From: JBJHCA01 sp050485785
GTDB taxonomy: Bacteria; Bacteroidota; Bacteroidia; Chitinophagales; Saprospiraceae
Assembly: GCA_050485785.1 (NCBI GenBank)
Contig: JBJHCA010000009.1
Span: 1 to 61,680 of the forward strand
DNA length: 61,680 bases
Direction of reading: 5' to 3'
Below are positions 9,700 to 18,817 of this stretch, one piece after another. Every line of letters begins with the position of its first letter. Within the stretch, counting starts at the first letter, position 1. Under the pieces are notes generated by a model. That model was given only the letters and a program-made list of their open reading frames with translations. It did no database searches and was not told the DNA's origin. Made by a program: the position numbers and the translations under genes.

Positions 9700-9700
9700 C

Positions 9701-10192
9701 ATGAACACGAAAATTACCACAGACTTGAAGAAAGCTACATTTGAAGCCAGGCGAGAGTTTAAAGCTAACGTATCCCTTGTTTGGAGAGCGTGGACTGAAG
9801 CAGAATTGCTTGACAAGTGGTGGGCACCTGCACCCTGGAAATGCGAAAGTCAGGAAATGAATTTCAAGGAAGGCGGCAGATGGGTTTACTTTATGGTTGG
9901 CCCCGAGGGTGAAAGGCATGGTGGTATTCAAATATACGAAACCATCAAGGTGGAGGACTATTTTACCGGAAAAGATGCCTTTGCAGATGAGTTGGGAAAC
10001 ATCAATGAAGATCTTCCTGTATGTCAGTGGAAAAATACCTTTATTGAAACCAAAGAGGGCACTTTAGTGATCAGTTTTGCGCAATATCCTGATACGGAAT
10101 CGCTGGAAACTGTCATTAAAATGGGAATGGCGGAAGGACTGACCATGGCGCATAATCAACTGGAAAGTGTATTGAAAATACTGAGTGCTTAA
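9701..10192 (+). CDS. SRPBCC / AHSA1-like domain protein
   Basis: The 163-residue protein belongs to the START-like (SRPBCC) group related to the C-terminal domain of the eukaryotic Hsp90 co-chaperone Aha1. Recognisable pieces are the first strand with VWRAWTEAELLDKWWAP, the EGGRWVYFM strand pair and the final long helix (TMAHNQLESVLKIL). Such proteins form a hydrophobic cavity that binds lipids or other small molecules; bacterial members are seldom characterised. It starts one base after the arsR stop and its own stop is one base from the next ATG, so the three genes are surely cotranscribed. The ligand is unknown. Confidence 0.88.
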   Translation: MNTKITTDLKKATFEARREFKANVSLVWRAWTEAELLDKWWAPAPWKCESQEMNFKEGGRWVYFMVGPEGERHGGIQIYETIKVEDYFTGKDAFADELGNINEDLPVCQWKNTFIETKEGTLVISFAQYPDTESLETVIKMGMAEGLTMAHNQLESVLKILSA

Positions 10193-10193
10193 A

Positions 10194-11006
10194 ATGACAC
10201 GGTTCACGACATCCCGCGACGGCACGCAGATTGCCTACAGCCGGCAAGGCAGCGGCCATCCGCTTATTCTGATAGACGGCGCATTTTGCCATCGAAAGTT
10301 TGGTGCTAATGTCAGGTTACCCGGCTATCTGACCGATCATTTTGAAGTGATCACCTATGACCGCAGAGGCAGAGGTGAAAGCGAAAACACCCTGCCTTAT
10401 AGCATGGAACGGGAGTTTGAAGACCTGAATGCAGTGATTGAGGTAACAGGTAGAGAACCTTTTGTATATGGCATTTCGTCGGGAGCAGCCCTGGCGTTGG
10501 AAGCTGTTAAACACGGACTGGCCTTTAAAAAGCTGACCGTATTTGAAGCGCCTTACATCACCGACCACAGCAGAAGGCCATTACCGCCTGACTACCTGAG
10601 CACCATACAGCAATTCATTGGTGAAAACAGGCCGGGCAAAGCTGTTCGATACTTTATGGAAACCGGAGTAGGCTTGCCAAAACCTGTAGTATGGTTAATG
10701 CAGTTAATGCCTGCATGGAAAAAAATGAAAGAAATTGCTCACACCCTGGAATACGACACGCTTATGTTAAAAGAATACGGTCAGGGAAATCTATTGCGAA
10801 AAGCTGACTGGAAGCGAGTAGACATTCCTGTATTGGTGATTTCAGGAACAAAGAGTGAGCAATGGTCGCAAAATGCTATGAAAAATCTGGCCGAAGTTCT
10901 TCCTTTTGGTGAGCATTTGAGTCTTGCAGGCCAATCACATCTGGTAAACCCCAAAGCACTGGCACCGCATATTTATGCCTACTTCTCAGCGAGTTCAGAC
11001 GTATAG
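10194..11006 (+). CDS. alpha/beta-fold hydrolase
   Basis: A 270-residue protein with the alpha/beta hydrolase fold. The nucleophile elbow is GISSG (Ser about residue 95), an RGRGES segment follows the second strands, and the final catalytic His is probably in GQSHLV. No signal peptide is present, so it is cytoplasmic. The ATG at 10194 is chosen over an in-frame GTG nine bases earlier that overlaps the previous gene. Proteins of this type next to ArsR/AHSA1 pairs are usually annotated only as hydrolases; substrate is unknown. Confidence 0.88.
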   Translation: MTRFTTSRDGTQIAYSRQGSGHPLILIDGAFCHRKFGANVRLPGYLTDHFEVITYDRRGRGESENTLPYSMEREFEDLNAVIEVTGREPFVYGISSGAALALEAVKHGLAFKKLTVFEAPYITDHSRRPLPPDYLSTIQQFIGENRPGKAVRYFMETGVGLPKPVVWLMQLMPAWKKMKEIAHTLEYDTLMLKEYGQGNLLRKADWKRVDIPVLVISGTKSEQWSQNAMKNLAEVLPFGEHLSLAGQSHLVNPKALAPHIYAYFSASSDV

Positions 11007-11064
11007 ATCCCATTCTGTAACGTATATAGTACAATCTTTATATTTCCAACTTAAATTTCTAATT

Positions 11065-11424
11065 ATGGACGCATCAGAAAAAATCAATGAGTACATTCTG
11101 AAACATTCCGATTGGAAAGGAGAATTGATTCAACAAATCAGGGATCTTATCCACATAACCGAACCCAATATCCGAGAAGAGTGGAAATGGAATAGCCCTG
11201 TATGGTCACTGGATGGAATGGTTTGCAGTGCCGGTGCTTTTAAAAAGCACGTTAGTCTTACTTTTTTCCGGGGCTCAGAGCTTGAACATGACACCAACCT
11301 TTTCAATAGTCCACCGGGTTCCAAAAATACCCGATCCGTCATGTGGAAGGAAAATGAAACTTTGGAGCAATCAGCGCTTAAAGCCCTGATTAAAAAAGCA
11401 ATATTGCTTGATCAAAACGAATAA
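11065..11424 (+). CDS. DUF1801 family protein
   Basis: This 119-residue protein matches the DUF1801 (YdhG/Fra-like) pattern: an N-terminal helix pair ending in IREEWKWNSPVW, then KKHVSLTFFRG and a basic C-terminal helix. Some members of the superfamily act in iron handling in Bacillus, but the family as a whole has no settled function. The start at 11065 is chosen since the preceding in-frame 30 codons overlap the hydrolase gene and look non-coding. It sits 58 bases after the hydrolase and five bases before the reductase gene. Confidence 0.85.
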   Translation: MDASEKINEYILKHSDWKGELIQQIRDLIHITEPNIREEWKWNSPVWSLDGMVCSAGAFKKHVSLTFFRGSELEHDTNLFNSPPGSKNTRSVMWKENETLEQSALKALIKKAILLDQNE

Positions 11425-11429
11425 AAACC

Positions 11430-11963
11430 ATGGAAATCAAGCGAAAACTCATTCTCTATATCGCGATGAGCCTTGACGGATACATTGCCAAACCCAATGA
11501 CGACCTGAGCTTTTTGTCAATAGTAGAGAAAGTAGGCGAAGATTACGGTTATAAAAACTTCTCAGATAGTATCGACACTGTAATTTTAGGACGCCGAACT
11601 TACGATTGGGTTACTGCGAATCATCAGTTCCCCCATGAAGACAAAGAGACATATATCATTACACACACCCACAGACCGGCCTTCGGCAAAACGGTTTTTT
11701 ACACAGGAAACCCAGCTGAACTGGTTACCAATCTCAAACAAAGACAAGGTAAACATATCTTTTGCGATGGGGGTGCTGAAATTGTTACCCTGTTCCTGAA
11801 AGAAAATCTGTTCGACGAACTGATCATCTCAGTTATTCCCATTATTGTAGGTAGTGGTATAAGGCTTTTTAAGAAAGGGATACCTGAACTCAGACTCAAC
11901 CTGAATTCAGTAAAAAACTTTGATACAGGGCTTGTTCAGTTGCATTATGCCTGTGGTGTTTAA
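11430..11963 (+). CDS. dihydrofolate reductase family protein (RibD C-terminal-like)
   Basis: This 177-residue protein belongs to the DHFR-like reductase superfamily that includes the C-terminal domain of RibD. Typical segments are YIAMSLDGYIA at the start, ILGRRTYDW in the middle and FCDGGAEIV near the nucleotide-binding loop. It is expected to use NADPH; the substrate of stand-alone members like this (YyaP/YwjB group) is not known. It is the last gene of the arsR-led run and lies five bases after the DUF1801 gene. Confidence 0.88.
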   Translation: MEIKRKLILYIAMSLDGYIAKPNDDLSFLSIVEKVGEDYGYKNFSDSIDTVILGRRTYDWVTANHQFPHEDKETYIITHTHRPAFGKTVFYTGNPAELVTNLKQRQGKHIFCDGGAEIVTLFLKENLFDELIISVIPIIVGSGIRLFKKGIPELRLNLNSVKNFDTGLVQLHYACGV

Positions 11964-12144
11964 TGTTTTTTTATATCTCTTTGTTGGAATACGAAAACCA
12001 TACTGCGTGCCGGAATGAAAAGTAATTTTGGCGTAAAAATTAATACCGTGCAGCATAGTTACCAGAGAATCTTCTGTATCTTTATTGGGTTGGTTTAGAA
12101 TGTGGATATACATAAAAGTAATGCCCGCCTCAGATAAGGCTTAG

Positions 12145-12174
12145 ATTTTATTCTAAAATTGTTGCAAACAATTT
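12145..12174. repeat. adjacent palindromes upstream of the exported hydrolase gene
   Basis: ATTTTA-TTC-TAAAAT (12145-12159) is followed by AAATTGTT-GCA-AACAATTT (12156-12174), the latter with 8-bp perfect arms. They lie 35-65 bases before the ATG at 12209 in the 245-base gap after the reductase gene. An operator or a leader hairpin are both possible. Confidence 0.35.
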
Positions 12175-12208
12175 CTTCCGTGGAAAAGAATCAACTACTT
12201 TGAAATTG

Positions 12209-13090
12209 ATGTTCATGAAAGCCCTTAGAATATTAATCCTTGCAGTTGGACTTACTTGTACTATCTCAACATACAATATGTTATCTGCACAAATAGAGAA
12301 TACCATGCGAATGAAATATGAAATCAAAGGAGACGGAAATCCAATCGTGTTGGTTCCGGGTGGGTTAACGGGCTGGTTAAGCTGGGAACCTTTTACAGAA
12401 GCATTTGCTCAAACAGGAACGGTGATCAGGGTTCAGCTTTTGGGTGTTGAATACGGCATAAAAAATCAACCACTTCCAGATGACTATTCTTTGAAAAAAG
12501 AAAGCGAGGCACTGGCAGCCACCTTAGATACATTGGGCTATAGTAAGCCTGTTGATATTGTAGCCTGGTCATATGGCGGGTTAACCGCGCTGGATTTTGC
12601 CCTGGATAACCCGGATCGCATCCGCACGCTAACACTTATAGAACCCCCGGCACTTTGGGTTATCTATGCAGCAGGGTTCTGGAATGAAGAAGTTCAGGAG
12701 CTTGCTGATTTTAACTTGTCCTTTACCGGCGACATTACTGAAGAAATGCTGGTTAAATTTCTGGTTCATGCCGGGTTTACCCAAGAAGGTCAGTCAGCAA
12801 AAGAACTCCCACAATGGGAGTTATGGAACTCTTTCAGAAATTCGCTTCGCATAGTTCCTTATGTTGTGTCACATCATGATGAAGCCAATAGATTGCATCA
12901 GTTTCAGCGTCCCACACTGTTGGTGAAGGGAAGCGGTTCTACCACCATTATGCATCAAATAATTGATCTTCTTGGGGAAGCAATTCCGCAGTCCAAAGTG
13001 GTTGAGTTTCCTGGTGGTCATGCACCACACATTGTTTCCAGAGACATGTTTATGAAAGAGCTTGAAAAATTTCGCTCTGATAATCAATAA
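12209..13090 (+). CDS. exported alpha/beta hydrolase
   Basis: A 293-residue alpha/beta hydrolase with an N-terminal signal peptide ending near MLSAQ, so it should act in the periplasm or outside. The nucleophile elbow is AWSYGGL (Ser about 121) and the last catalytic His is likely in PGGHAPHIV. The ATG at 12209 (or the next at 12215) is preferred over an in-frame TTG at 12200. It stands alone, with a palindrome pair upstream that may regulate it. Substrate is unknown. Confidence 0.88.
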   Translation: MFMKALRILILAVGLTCTISTYNMLSAQIENTMRMKYEIKGDGNPIVLVPGGLTGWLSWEPFTEAFAQTGTVIRVQLLGVEYGIKNQPLPDDYSLKKESEALAATLDTLGYSKPVDIVAWSYGGLTALDFALDNPDRIRTLTLIEPPALWVIYAAGFWNEEVQELADFNLSFTGDITEEMLVKFLVHAGFTQEGQSAKELPQWELWNSFRNSLRIVPYVVSHHDEANRLHQFQRPTLLVKGSGSTTIMHQIIDLLGEAIPQSKVVEFPGGHAPHIVSRDMFMKELEKFRSDNQ

Positions 13091-13301
13091 TAACACTGAT
13101 AGCCATCATCAAGCTGGCCAGGCTAGTCAACAACAACCCTCAAATGGCGGTGAATTTAAGAAAAATTACAGGTGGTGCCTGTTCCATATTGTTAGTCAAG
13201 CCTTTACAAGTGTTAGCGTAGTTCTGAGAAATTCCCGGCTCATGAATTTAGAAGATTAGTTGACTCGTTTTGTAAATTCAAGTAGATTCACATCAAAAAT
13301 T

Positions 13302-14114
13302 GTGGAAAGAAGCAACACCCCTCAGGTAGTATGGATCACCGGTGCTACTTCAGGAATCGGAAAAGAGCTGGCACTCCAATATGCTGAAAAAGGATATTCG
13401 GTAGTAATTAGCGGCAGGCGTACAGAACTGCTCAACGCATTACAAAAAGATATTCAACAAAATGGCGGTGATGCTTTTACTGTAGTTTGTGATGTTACAA
13501 ACTCCCGGTCACTGGAGGAAGGGGTTGCCAGTATTATAGCTCACTTCGGACACCTGGACATAGCCATAGCCAATGCAGGCTGCGCGGTGGTTGGCTTGGT
13601 GGAAAACCTGACTGAGCATGACTGGAACCGGCAGTTAAGTATCAACGTAACCGGCTTGGCTATGACGGCGAAATACGCTCTACCCGAACTCAAAAAAACA
13701 AACGGGCGATTAGTGTTAATGGGCAGTATTTCAGCCATATTACCTGGCCCCATGATTGCAGCCTATGGAGCCAGTAAAGCGGCTGTCCATATAATAGGAG
13801 AGTCTCTGCAAATTGAGCTCCAAGGCTCTGGAGTAAGCTGTACCACCATCCATCCGGGGTTTATTGACAGCAATATCACAAGAATAGATAATACCGGTCA
13901 TTTTCATCCTGATCGCAGGGATCCCAGACCTGCCAATCTGATGTGGCCTACTGACAAGGCCGTTAGGGCTATGATCAGAGCCATTGCCCGGCGCAGAAAG
14001 GTTTATGTCTTTACCGGTCATGGCAAGGTGCTTTGGTTTATTGGGAGATTTTTTCCCGGAATAGCCCGCAGAATGATGGCAAAACAGATTAAAGAGATCT
14101 CAAAGGATATGTAG
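13302..14114 (+). CDS. short-chain dehydrogenase/reductase (SDR)
   Basis: A classical SDR of about 270 residues that uses NAD(P)H. The cofactor motif TGATSGIG, the ANAG strand, a catalytic Ser in MGSISA and the YGASK Tyr/Lys pair are all present; the basic residue in SGRRTEL favours NADP(H). Start is uncertain: GTG at 13302 gives a usual SDR N-terminus; TTG at 13260 would add 14 residues, and the only nearby ATG (13242) is closed after five codons by a stop at 13257. The C-terminal hydrophobic/basic tail may touch a membrane. Substrate cannot be told. Confidence 0.88.
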   Translation: MERSNTPQVVWITGATSGIGKELALQYAEKGYSVVISGRRTELLNALQKDIQQNGGDAFTVVCDVTNSRSLEEGVASIIAHFGHLDIAIANAGCAVVGLVENLTEHDWNRQLSINVTGLAMTAKYALPELKKTNGRLVLMGSISAILPGPMIAAYGASKAAVHIIGESLQIELQGSGVSCTTIHPGFIDSNITRIDNTGHFHPDRRDPRPANLMWPTDKAVRAMIRAIARRRKVYVFTGHGKVLWFIGRFFPGIARRMMAKQIKEISKDM

Positions 14115-14354
14115 AAAACATCCCTGCAACAAAATTCCGTGCTCCCTGAAGTTAGCAGCAAACACCACATTGCTCATAAAACATTGGTTTTCTTTTCCTT
14201 TGCAATATTGAGTTTGTTGGATTCAAAAGAATCTGAACTGGAATGAAAAGTGTCCAGATTTCGTGAGATTCATGTATGTGCTCAGTGAAAAACCTTCAAT
14301 ATTGTTCGCCACCATACTCACTGCCGAAAACGCGAAATACACTACATTTACGCT

Positions 14355-15686
14355 GTGCAACTCACCACCACATACCGGCAGATACTCAACATCTCCTTTC
14401 CTATTATGGTGGGGAGTGCAGCACAAAACGTGATCACCCTCACTGATGGTATCTTTTTGGGCCGTTACGGGGAAATTGAGTTAGGTGCCATTGGGATTGC
14501 CGGTGTGTTTTACCTCATCATTGCCGCTATTGGTTATAGTTTTACCAAAGGTGGGCAAATAATGATAGCCCGCCGTACCGGGCAGGGCCGCTATGAGGAG
14601 GTGGGACATATAACCCACGCCATGCTGGTGTTTGTATTTGTACTGGCAACCATCATGTTTTTAGTACTTCAGATTGGAGTACCCTGGTTTTTTCCTTTTT
14701 TTATACAATCAGAACTAGTTTACGAGCGTAGTCTCGATTATCTGTATTACCGGTCGTTCGGCGTGTATTTCAGCTATATTGGGGTGGCTCTTATTGCCTT
14801 GTACACAGGTATATCGCGCACAGCTTTCATCATTTATACCACGGTTATTCTAGGTGTCGTCAATGTTGTTCTCAATTACGGACTTATTTTCGGTGATTTT
14901 GGTCTGCCTGAAATGGGAATGGCTGGTGCAGGACTGGCGAGTACCATAGCAGAAGGTGCCGCTTTCATCTGTTTTGCTGTATACCTTATTACTGATAAAC
15001 AGAACCGGGTTCTACAACTTTTTACCTGGCCCCGGATCGATATACCCAATATAATTTCTCAAATCAGGATTGCCTTACCTGTAGTGGCTCAGTCCATTGT
15101 AGGCTTAGGAAGTTCGTTCCTGTTTTTCAGCCTCATCGAAAACCTGGGTGAGCAAAGTCTGGCTATCACTAATCTGGTGAGGATGGTGTACCTCTGTTTT
15201 TCGGTTCCGGTGTGGGGGCTTTGCTCGGGAATACATACCATGGTGAGCCATTATATTGGCAGCCGAAAACGAATGGGCGTTTTGCCCATTATCCAAAAAA
15301 CGGCATGGCTTTCATGGTTCATTATATTTGTATTTACGCTGCCGGCGTGGTTTTTTCCCGGTTTTATTCTGGCCATTGGAACTGATGACCCTTTCCTGAT
15401 TGAAGGTGCTGTGCCCGTGTTGTACATCCTTATTATCGTATTGTACATCTTCAGTATTTCGTCCATCTTCTTCAATGGTCTTATCGGAACCGGAGCAACC
15501 TTTAGTGGGCTGAAGATTCAGTTTTGGGGAGTGGTGATTTATCTGCTAATAGTATACATTGCCATAGAATGGCTCAACGGTGGTTTGCAAATGGCATGGG
15601 CAATTGAGATTCTTTATTGGGTGTTTATCTTTTTTCCTTCCTGGTATCTTCTTCGGTCAAAAGGCTGGTACAAGCTTTCAGTTTAA
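14355..15686 (+). CDS. MATE family efflux transporter
   Basis: A 443-residue inner-membrane protein with twelve hydrophobic segments arranged as two repeats, as in the multidrug and toxic-compound extrusion (MATE) family that exports cationic drugs or metabolites against H+ or Na+. The N-terminus has the family pattern ILNISFPIMVGSAAQN and TLTDGIFLGRYG. Translation probably starts at GTG 14355, because the first in-frame ATG would cut into helix 1. The protein is orphan (no adjacent regulator). The 240 bases before it show no clear promoter apart from TACATTTA at 14343-14350. Confidence 0.92.
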   Translation: MQLTTTYRQILNISFPIMVGSAAQNVITLTDGIFLGRYGEIELGAIGIAGVFYLIIAAIGYSFTKGGQIMIARRTGQGRYEEVGHITHAMLVFVFVLATIMFLVLQIGVPWFFPFFIQSELVYERSLDYLYYRSFGVYFSYIGVALIALYTGISRTAFIIYTTVILGVVNVVLNYGLIFGDFGLPEMGMAGAGLASTIAEGAAFICFAVYLITDKQNRVLQLFTWPRIDIPNIISQIRIALPVVAQSIVGLGSSFLFFSLIENLGEQSLAITNLVRMVYLCFSVPVWGLCSGIHTMVSHYIGSRKRMGVLPIIQKTAWLSWFIIFVFTLPAWFFPGFILAIGTDDPFLIEGAVPVLYILIIVLYIFSISSIFFNGLIGTGATFSGLKIQFWGVVIYLLIVYIAIEWLNGGLQMAWAIEILYWVFIFFPSWYLLRSKGWYKLSV

Positions 15687-15746
15687 GCATGGTTTTCGTA
15701 TTTTTACATGCTTTTTCCGTAATCTACAATTTAAATCCTGCACACC

Positions 15747-16499
15747 ATGGCCGGTCATAATAAATGGTCAAAGATCAAGCGAAAAAAAGGTGCACTCGAT
15801 GCCAAACGTTCAAAAATATTCTCCCGTATCATTAAGGATATCACCATTGCCGTGAAGGAAGGTGGTAGTGGTGACCCGGATTTTAATCCACGTCTTCGTC
15901 TTGCCGTTTCAAACGCCAAAGGAGTTAATATGCCTCGTGAAAATGTTGACCGCGCCATCAAAAAAGCTCTTGAGTCTGATGGTGATGCTATTTATCAGCC
16001 TACATACGAAGGTTATGCACCCGGTGGGGTTGCAGTGTTTGTAGAATGTGCTACCGACAACCTCAACCGAACTGTAGCTGCAGTAAGGGCAATATTCAAT
16101 AAACGCGGTGGAAGCCTGGCTACAAGCGGTTCAGTTGATTTCCTTTTTGAACGCAAAGGTTTGTTTACCATTCCTCTGACAGACCACAATCCGGAGATGC
16201 TGGAACTGGAATTGATAGACGGTGGTGCTGAGGAAATTGACGTGGATACAGAGCTTGGCGAAGTCAACATTACCGTGGCCTTTGAGGATTTTGGTAAAAT
16301 GCAGAAATGCCTCGAAGACCTCAACATTGAACCACTTAGCGCTACCCTCGAAAGAGTTCCCCTTACTACCAATTCCATCCCAGCTGATGATGCTAAAAAA
16401 GCCCTGAATCTAATCGAAGCCCTCGAAGATGAAGACGACGTTCAGCAAGTATTCCACAACCTCGAAATGACAGAAGAACTGGCAGAATTATTAAGCTGA
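15747..16499 (+). CDS. yebC: YebC/PmpR (TACO1) family protein
   Basis: A 250-residue protein of the YebC family, recognised by its N-terminus (MAGHNKWSKIKRKKG), the VNMPRENVDRAIKKA helix and the YEGYAPGGVA strand. Family members were long described as transcriptional regulators; work on bacterial and mitochondrial (TACO1) members now supports a role at the ribosome in synthesis of proline-rich stretches. It is cytoplasmic, of normal length and in its own transcription unit 60 bases after the MATE gene on the same strand. Confidence 0.95.
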   Translation: MAGHNKWSKIKRKKGALDAKRSKIFSRIIKDITIAVKEGGSGDPDFNPRLRLAVSNAKGVNMPRENVDRAIKKALESDGDAIYQPTYEGYAPGGVAVFVECATDNLNRTVAAVRAIFNKRGGSLATSGSVDFLFERKGLFTIPLTDHNPEMLELELIDGGAEEIDVDTELGEVNITVAFEDFGKMQKCLEDLNIEPLSATLERVPLTTNSIPADDAKKALNLIEALEDEDDVQQVFHNLEMTEELAELLS

Positions 16500-16582
16500 C
16501 CAAAGGTAATTCTCACCACTACGTCATCCAATCTTCGTCTTCCCACACACATCCCCTCCTCTACGTCCACCTAGCTACGTAC

Positions 16583-16635
16583 ATTGTCAATTTTCACACC
16601 CCTCCACGTCCATTGTCCATTGTTCAATTGACAAT
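16583..16635. repeat. 10-bp inverted repeat in a convergent intergenic spacer
   Basis: ATTGTCAATT at 16583-16592 is the exact inverse of AATTGACAAT at 16626-16635. Between them lie repeated CATTGTCCATTGTTC-like words and TACGTCC-type words. The 151-base spacer separates the convergent yebC and metallophosphoesterase genes and has an unusually C-rich, G-poor upper strand. It could form a hairpin at both 3' ends or be a copy of an extragenic repeat. Confidence 0.45.
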
Positions 16636-16650
16636 TAAATCGTCCTCCAT

Positions 16651-17877
16651 TCAAGCTCGGCGAAGCACTATTGAGGTAACTTCAGGCAGTATGCCCACCC
16701 TTCCCGGATATCCAAGAAAACCCAAACCGCGGTTGACGTACAGAAACTGATCATCTTCCCCGTACAATCCCGCCCACTGCCGGTATACAAACTGACTGGG
16801 GCTGAATCTGAAAAATCCTGGAATCTCGATTCCAAACTGAAATCCATGGGTATGGCCTGACAGAGTAAGTGTAATGTCGCTGTATTGTGGTCGAACAAAC
16901 TTGTCCCAGCTGCTGGGGTCGTGGGACAAAAGGATCTTTACATCAGCATTTTCACAACCACTGTATGCTTTACTTAAATCGCCATAGGTAGGGAAATTAG
17001 CCCTTGCAGCAATGTTACCAACACCCAGTATAGCCAGTTTAGCCTCACCTACCTTCAGCATATCGTGTTCATCGAGCAACAGTTTCCAGCCCATCTGTTT
17101 GTGGATGCTTTGGAACAGCTTCATGTTGTCCGATTTCGCTTCCCGGGATGGCCAGCGGACGTAATCTCCATAATCGTGGTTGCCCATAATTGAATACACG
17201 CCATGTTTGGCCTTTACTTTACTGAACACTTCAATATAAGGCAGCATTTCATCAGCCCTGTTGTTCACCAAATCACCGGTAAACACAGCCACATCAGGTT
17301 GCTGGCTGTTAATCATGTCAATGGCATTATACAGTGGCTCTTTAAAGGTAAAACTTCCTGCATGGATGTCTGAAATTTGCACAATCCTGAATCCATCCAG
17401 TTCTTCAGGTAACCCGGAAATCGGTACAATCACTTCGTGAAGTTGATATCGGTAAGGGTTGCGCAACATTCCATAACTCAACAACGCAAATGGTAAAGCC
17501 CCGGCCACAATGCCGGCTGTACTGATGAATTTTGACCGCCCAGCATCATAAGGTGGGTCAGTCGTGATGTAATTATGCACGCTCAATACTAGTCTTCGCA
17601 AATCATCAAACAACACAAAAACTGCTATCACAAACTTCGAGATATAAGCAATCACCACCAGCGCTCTGATCAAGGTAAATGCCGTTGAGTATCGCTGTGG
17701 AACATCGGTGTAAAGCCACAGCAAAAAAAGCACAATCGCCAGTACGGGTACACTCCAGTGAAGCATGTACAGTGCCGTTTTCCACCGGGGCAGCATGTTT
17801 TGAGCCACTACCCTGAGAGCAAAAAACGATAAAAGATCGATAAGGGCCAGGATGCCCAGAAAAATGATAAAGCGCAT
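16651..17877 (-). CDS. membrane-anchored metallophosphoesterase
   Basis: A 408-residue protein with about four N-terminal hydrophobic segments (to about residue 145) followed by a calcineurin-like metallophosphoesterase domain. All metal motifs are present in order: DIHAG, GDLVNN, GNHDY, SHDP and GHTHG. This layout matches the YaeI/YkuE-type group, some of which act on lipid substrates at the membrane (YaeI hydrolyses UDP-diacylglucosamine), but this protein is only distantly of that kind. It is monocistronic and convergent with yebC. A start at 17877 puts the first hydrophobic segment right at the N-terminus. Confidence 0.9.
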   Translation of the reverse strand: MRFIIFLGILALIDLLSFFALRVVAQNMLPRWKTALYMLHWSVPVLAIVLFLLWLYTDVPQRYSTAFTLIRALVVIAYISKFVIAVFVLFDDLRRLVLSVHNYITTDPPYDAGRSKFISTAGIVAGALPFALLSYGMLRNPYRYQLHEVIVPISGLPEELDGFRIVQISDIHAGSFTFKEPLYNAIDMINSQQPDVAVFTGDLVNNRADEMLPYIEVFSKVKAKHGVYSIMGNHDYGDYVRWPSREAKSDNMKLFQSIHKQMGWKLLLDEHDMLKVGEAKLAILGVGNIAARANFPTYGDLSKAYSGCENADVKILLSHDPSSWDKFVRPQYSDITLTLSGHTHGFQFGIEIPGFFRFSPSQFVYRQWAGLYGEDDQFLYVNRGLGFLGYPGRVGILPEVTSIVLRRA

Positions 17878-18095
17878 AGATGGAGTGTCAGCTATGCACT
17901 ATATACAGTTGCAATGCCTGTTTTGTTTGCCTCCCTTCACCACAGAGAGTGCCAGGGATTCCAATAGAATTGCACTTTTTTTTATATCCCCCCTTGCGCC
18001 ATATAGTAAAATGCATTTAAATTGCCTGTCGGTAGTACAACTTACTTTGCATTCAGTGTTTTACCCGCTCAATTATTCAGCATAACTAAAAAAGC

Positions 18096-18704
18096 ATGTT
18101 TATGACAGCTCGATTAACTACACTTATTGCCTTTTCTTTTTCAATCGCCTCTCTTTATGGGCAACAAATCAACCTCAGTGGAATGTACGGGTTTACCAAC
18201 AACGATGTTTTTCCACGAGTTTACGGAGTTAAAGCCGCTTGGGGAGGTTACCTTAGCCAAAACTTCCATGCTGAAGCTCACCTTGGATACAATAATTTCT
18301 TTGAATCCATGCGCGGTGAACCCCCGCACGATCAATGGTATGTAACCAATTTCCGGCGAAGCTTCGGCTTTGGACTCACAGGGCTATTCAACATCTACAG
18401 CCCTCCCGGACCCGGGCGAATTATGATGGGTGCCGGTGTATCGGTTCATTATATAGAATATCGCAGGCCTTTTATGAATTCCAGCCTGGTATTGGGAACC
18501 GACATCACTTTTCCCCTGGTTTACCGGGTTGACAGGTTTGACCAATCGAGGTGGGGAGCATTTATAGGTGCCGCAGGAAGTTGGTGGCTCATGGAGGAAA
18601 ACAATAATTATTCCCAAAATTTGAATTCCTCAAAATTCACTGGGCTTAATGTGCAGGCTGGGGTGGTCTATAATCTTTCAGCCCCTGAACCTGATAACCA
18701 GTGA
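18096..18704 (+). CDS. putative outer-membrane beta-barrel protein
   Basis: A 202-residue protein with a signal peptide (cleavage near SLYGQQ), then alternating polar/aromatic strands rich in Gly, Tyr, Phe and Asn, as in small 8-stranded outer-membrane barrels. No specific family motif was recognised. TTACTTTG at 18042-18049 is a near-match to a -7 element. It may be translated from 18096 or from the second ATG at 18102. The function is unknown. Confidence 0.7.
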   Translation: MFMTARLTTLIAFSFSIASLYGQQINLSGMYGFTNNDVFPRVYGVKAAWGGYLSQNFHAEAHLGYNNFFESMRGEPPHDQWYVTNFRRSFGFGLTGLFNIYSPPGPGRIMMGAGVSVHYIEYRRPFMNSSLVLGTDITFPLVYRVDRFDQSRWGAFIGAAGSWWLMEENNNYSQNLNSSKFTGLNVQAGVVYNLSAPEPDNQ

Positions 18705-18817
18705 TCTGACCATTTTAAGCTGCATTTTCCGCGAGGTCACAATTCAGGTCATAAAACTCTCAGGGTTTTGATACCTTAATGCCGGCAATTTTTCCGGATG
18801 AGGTAATGCAATATGCT

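Noticed and set aside
13062..13259. Short plus-strand frame between the exported hydrolase and the SDR
   Set aside because: It overlaps the end of the hydrolase gene, has no motif and ends in the stop just before the TTG of the SDR; it looks like a shadow frame.
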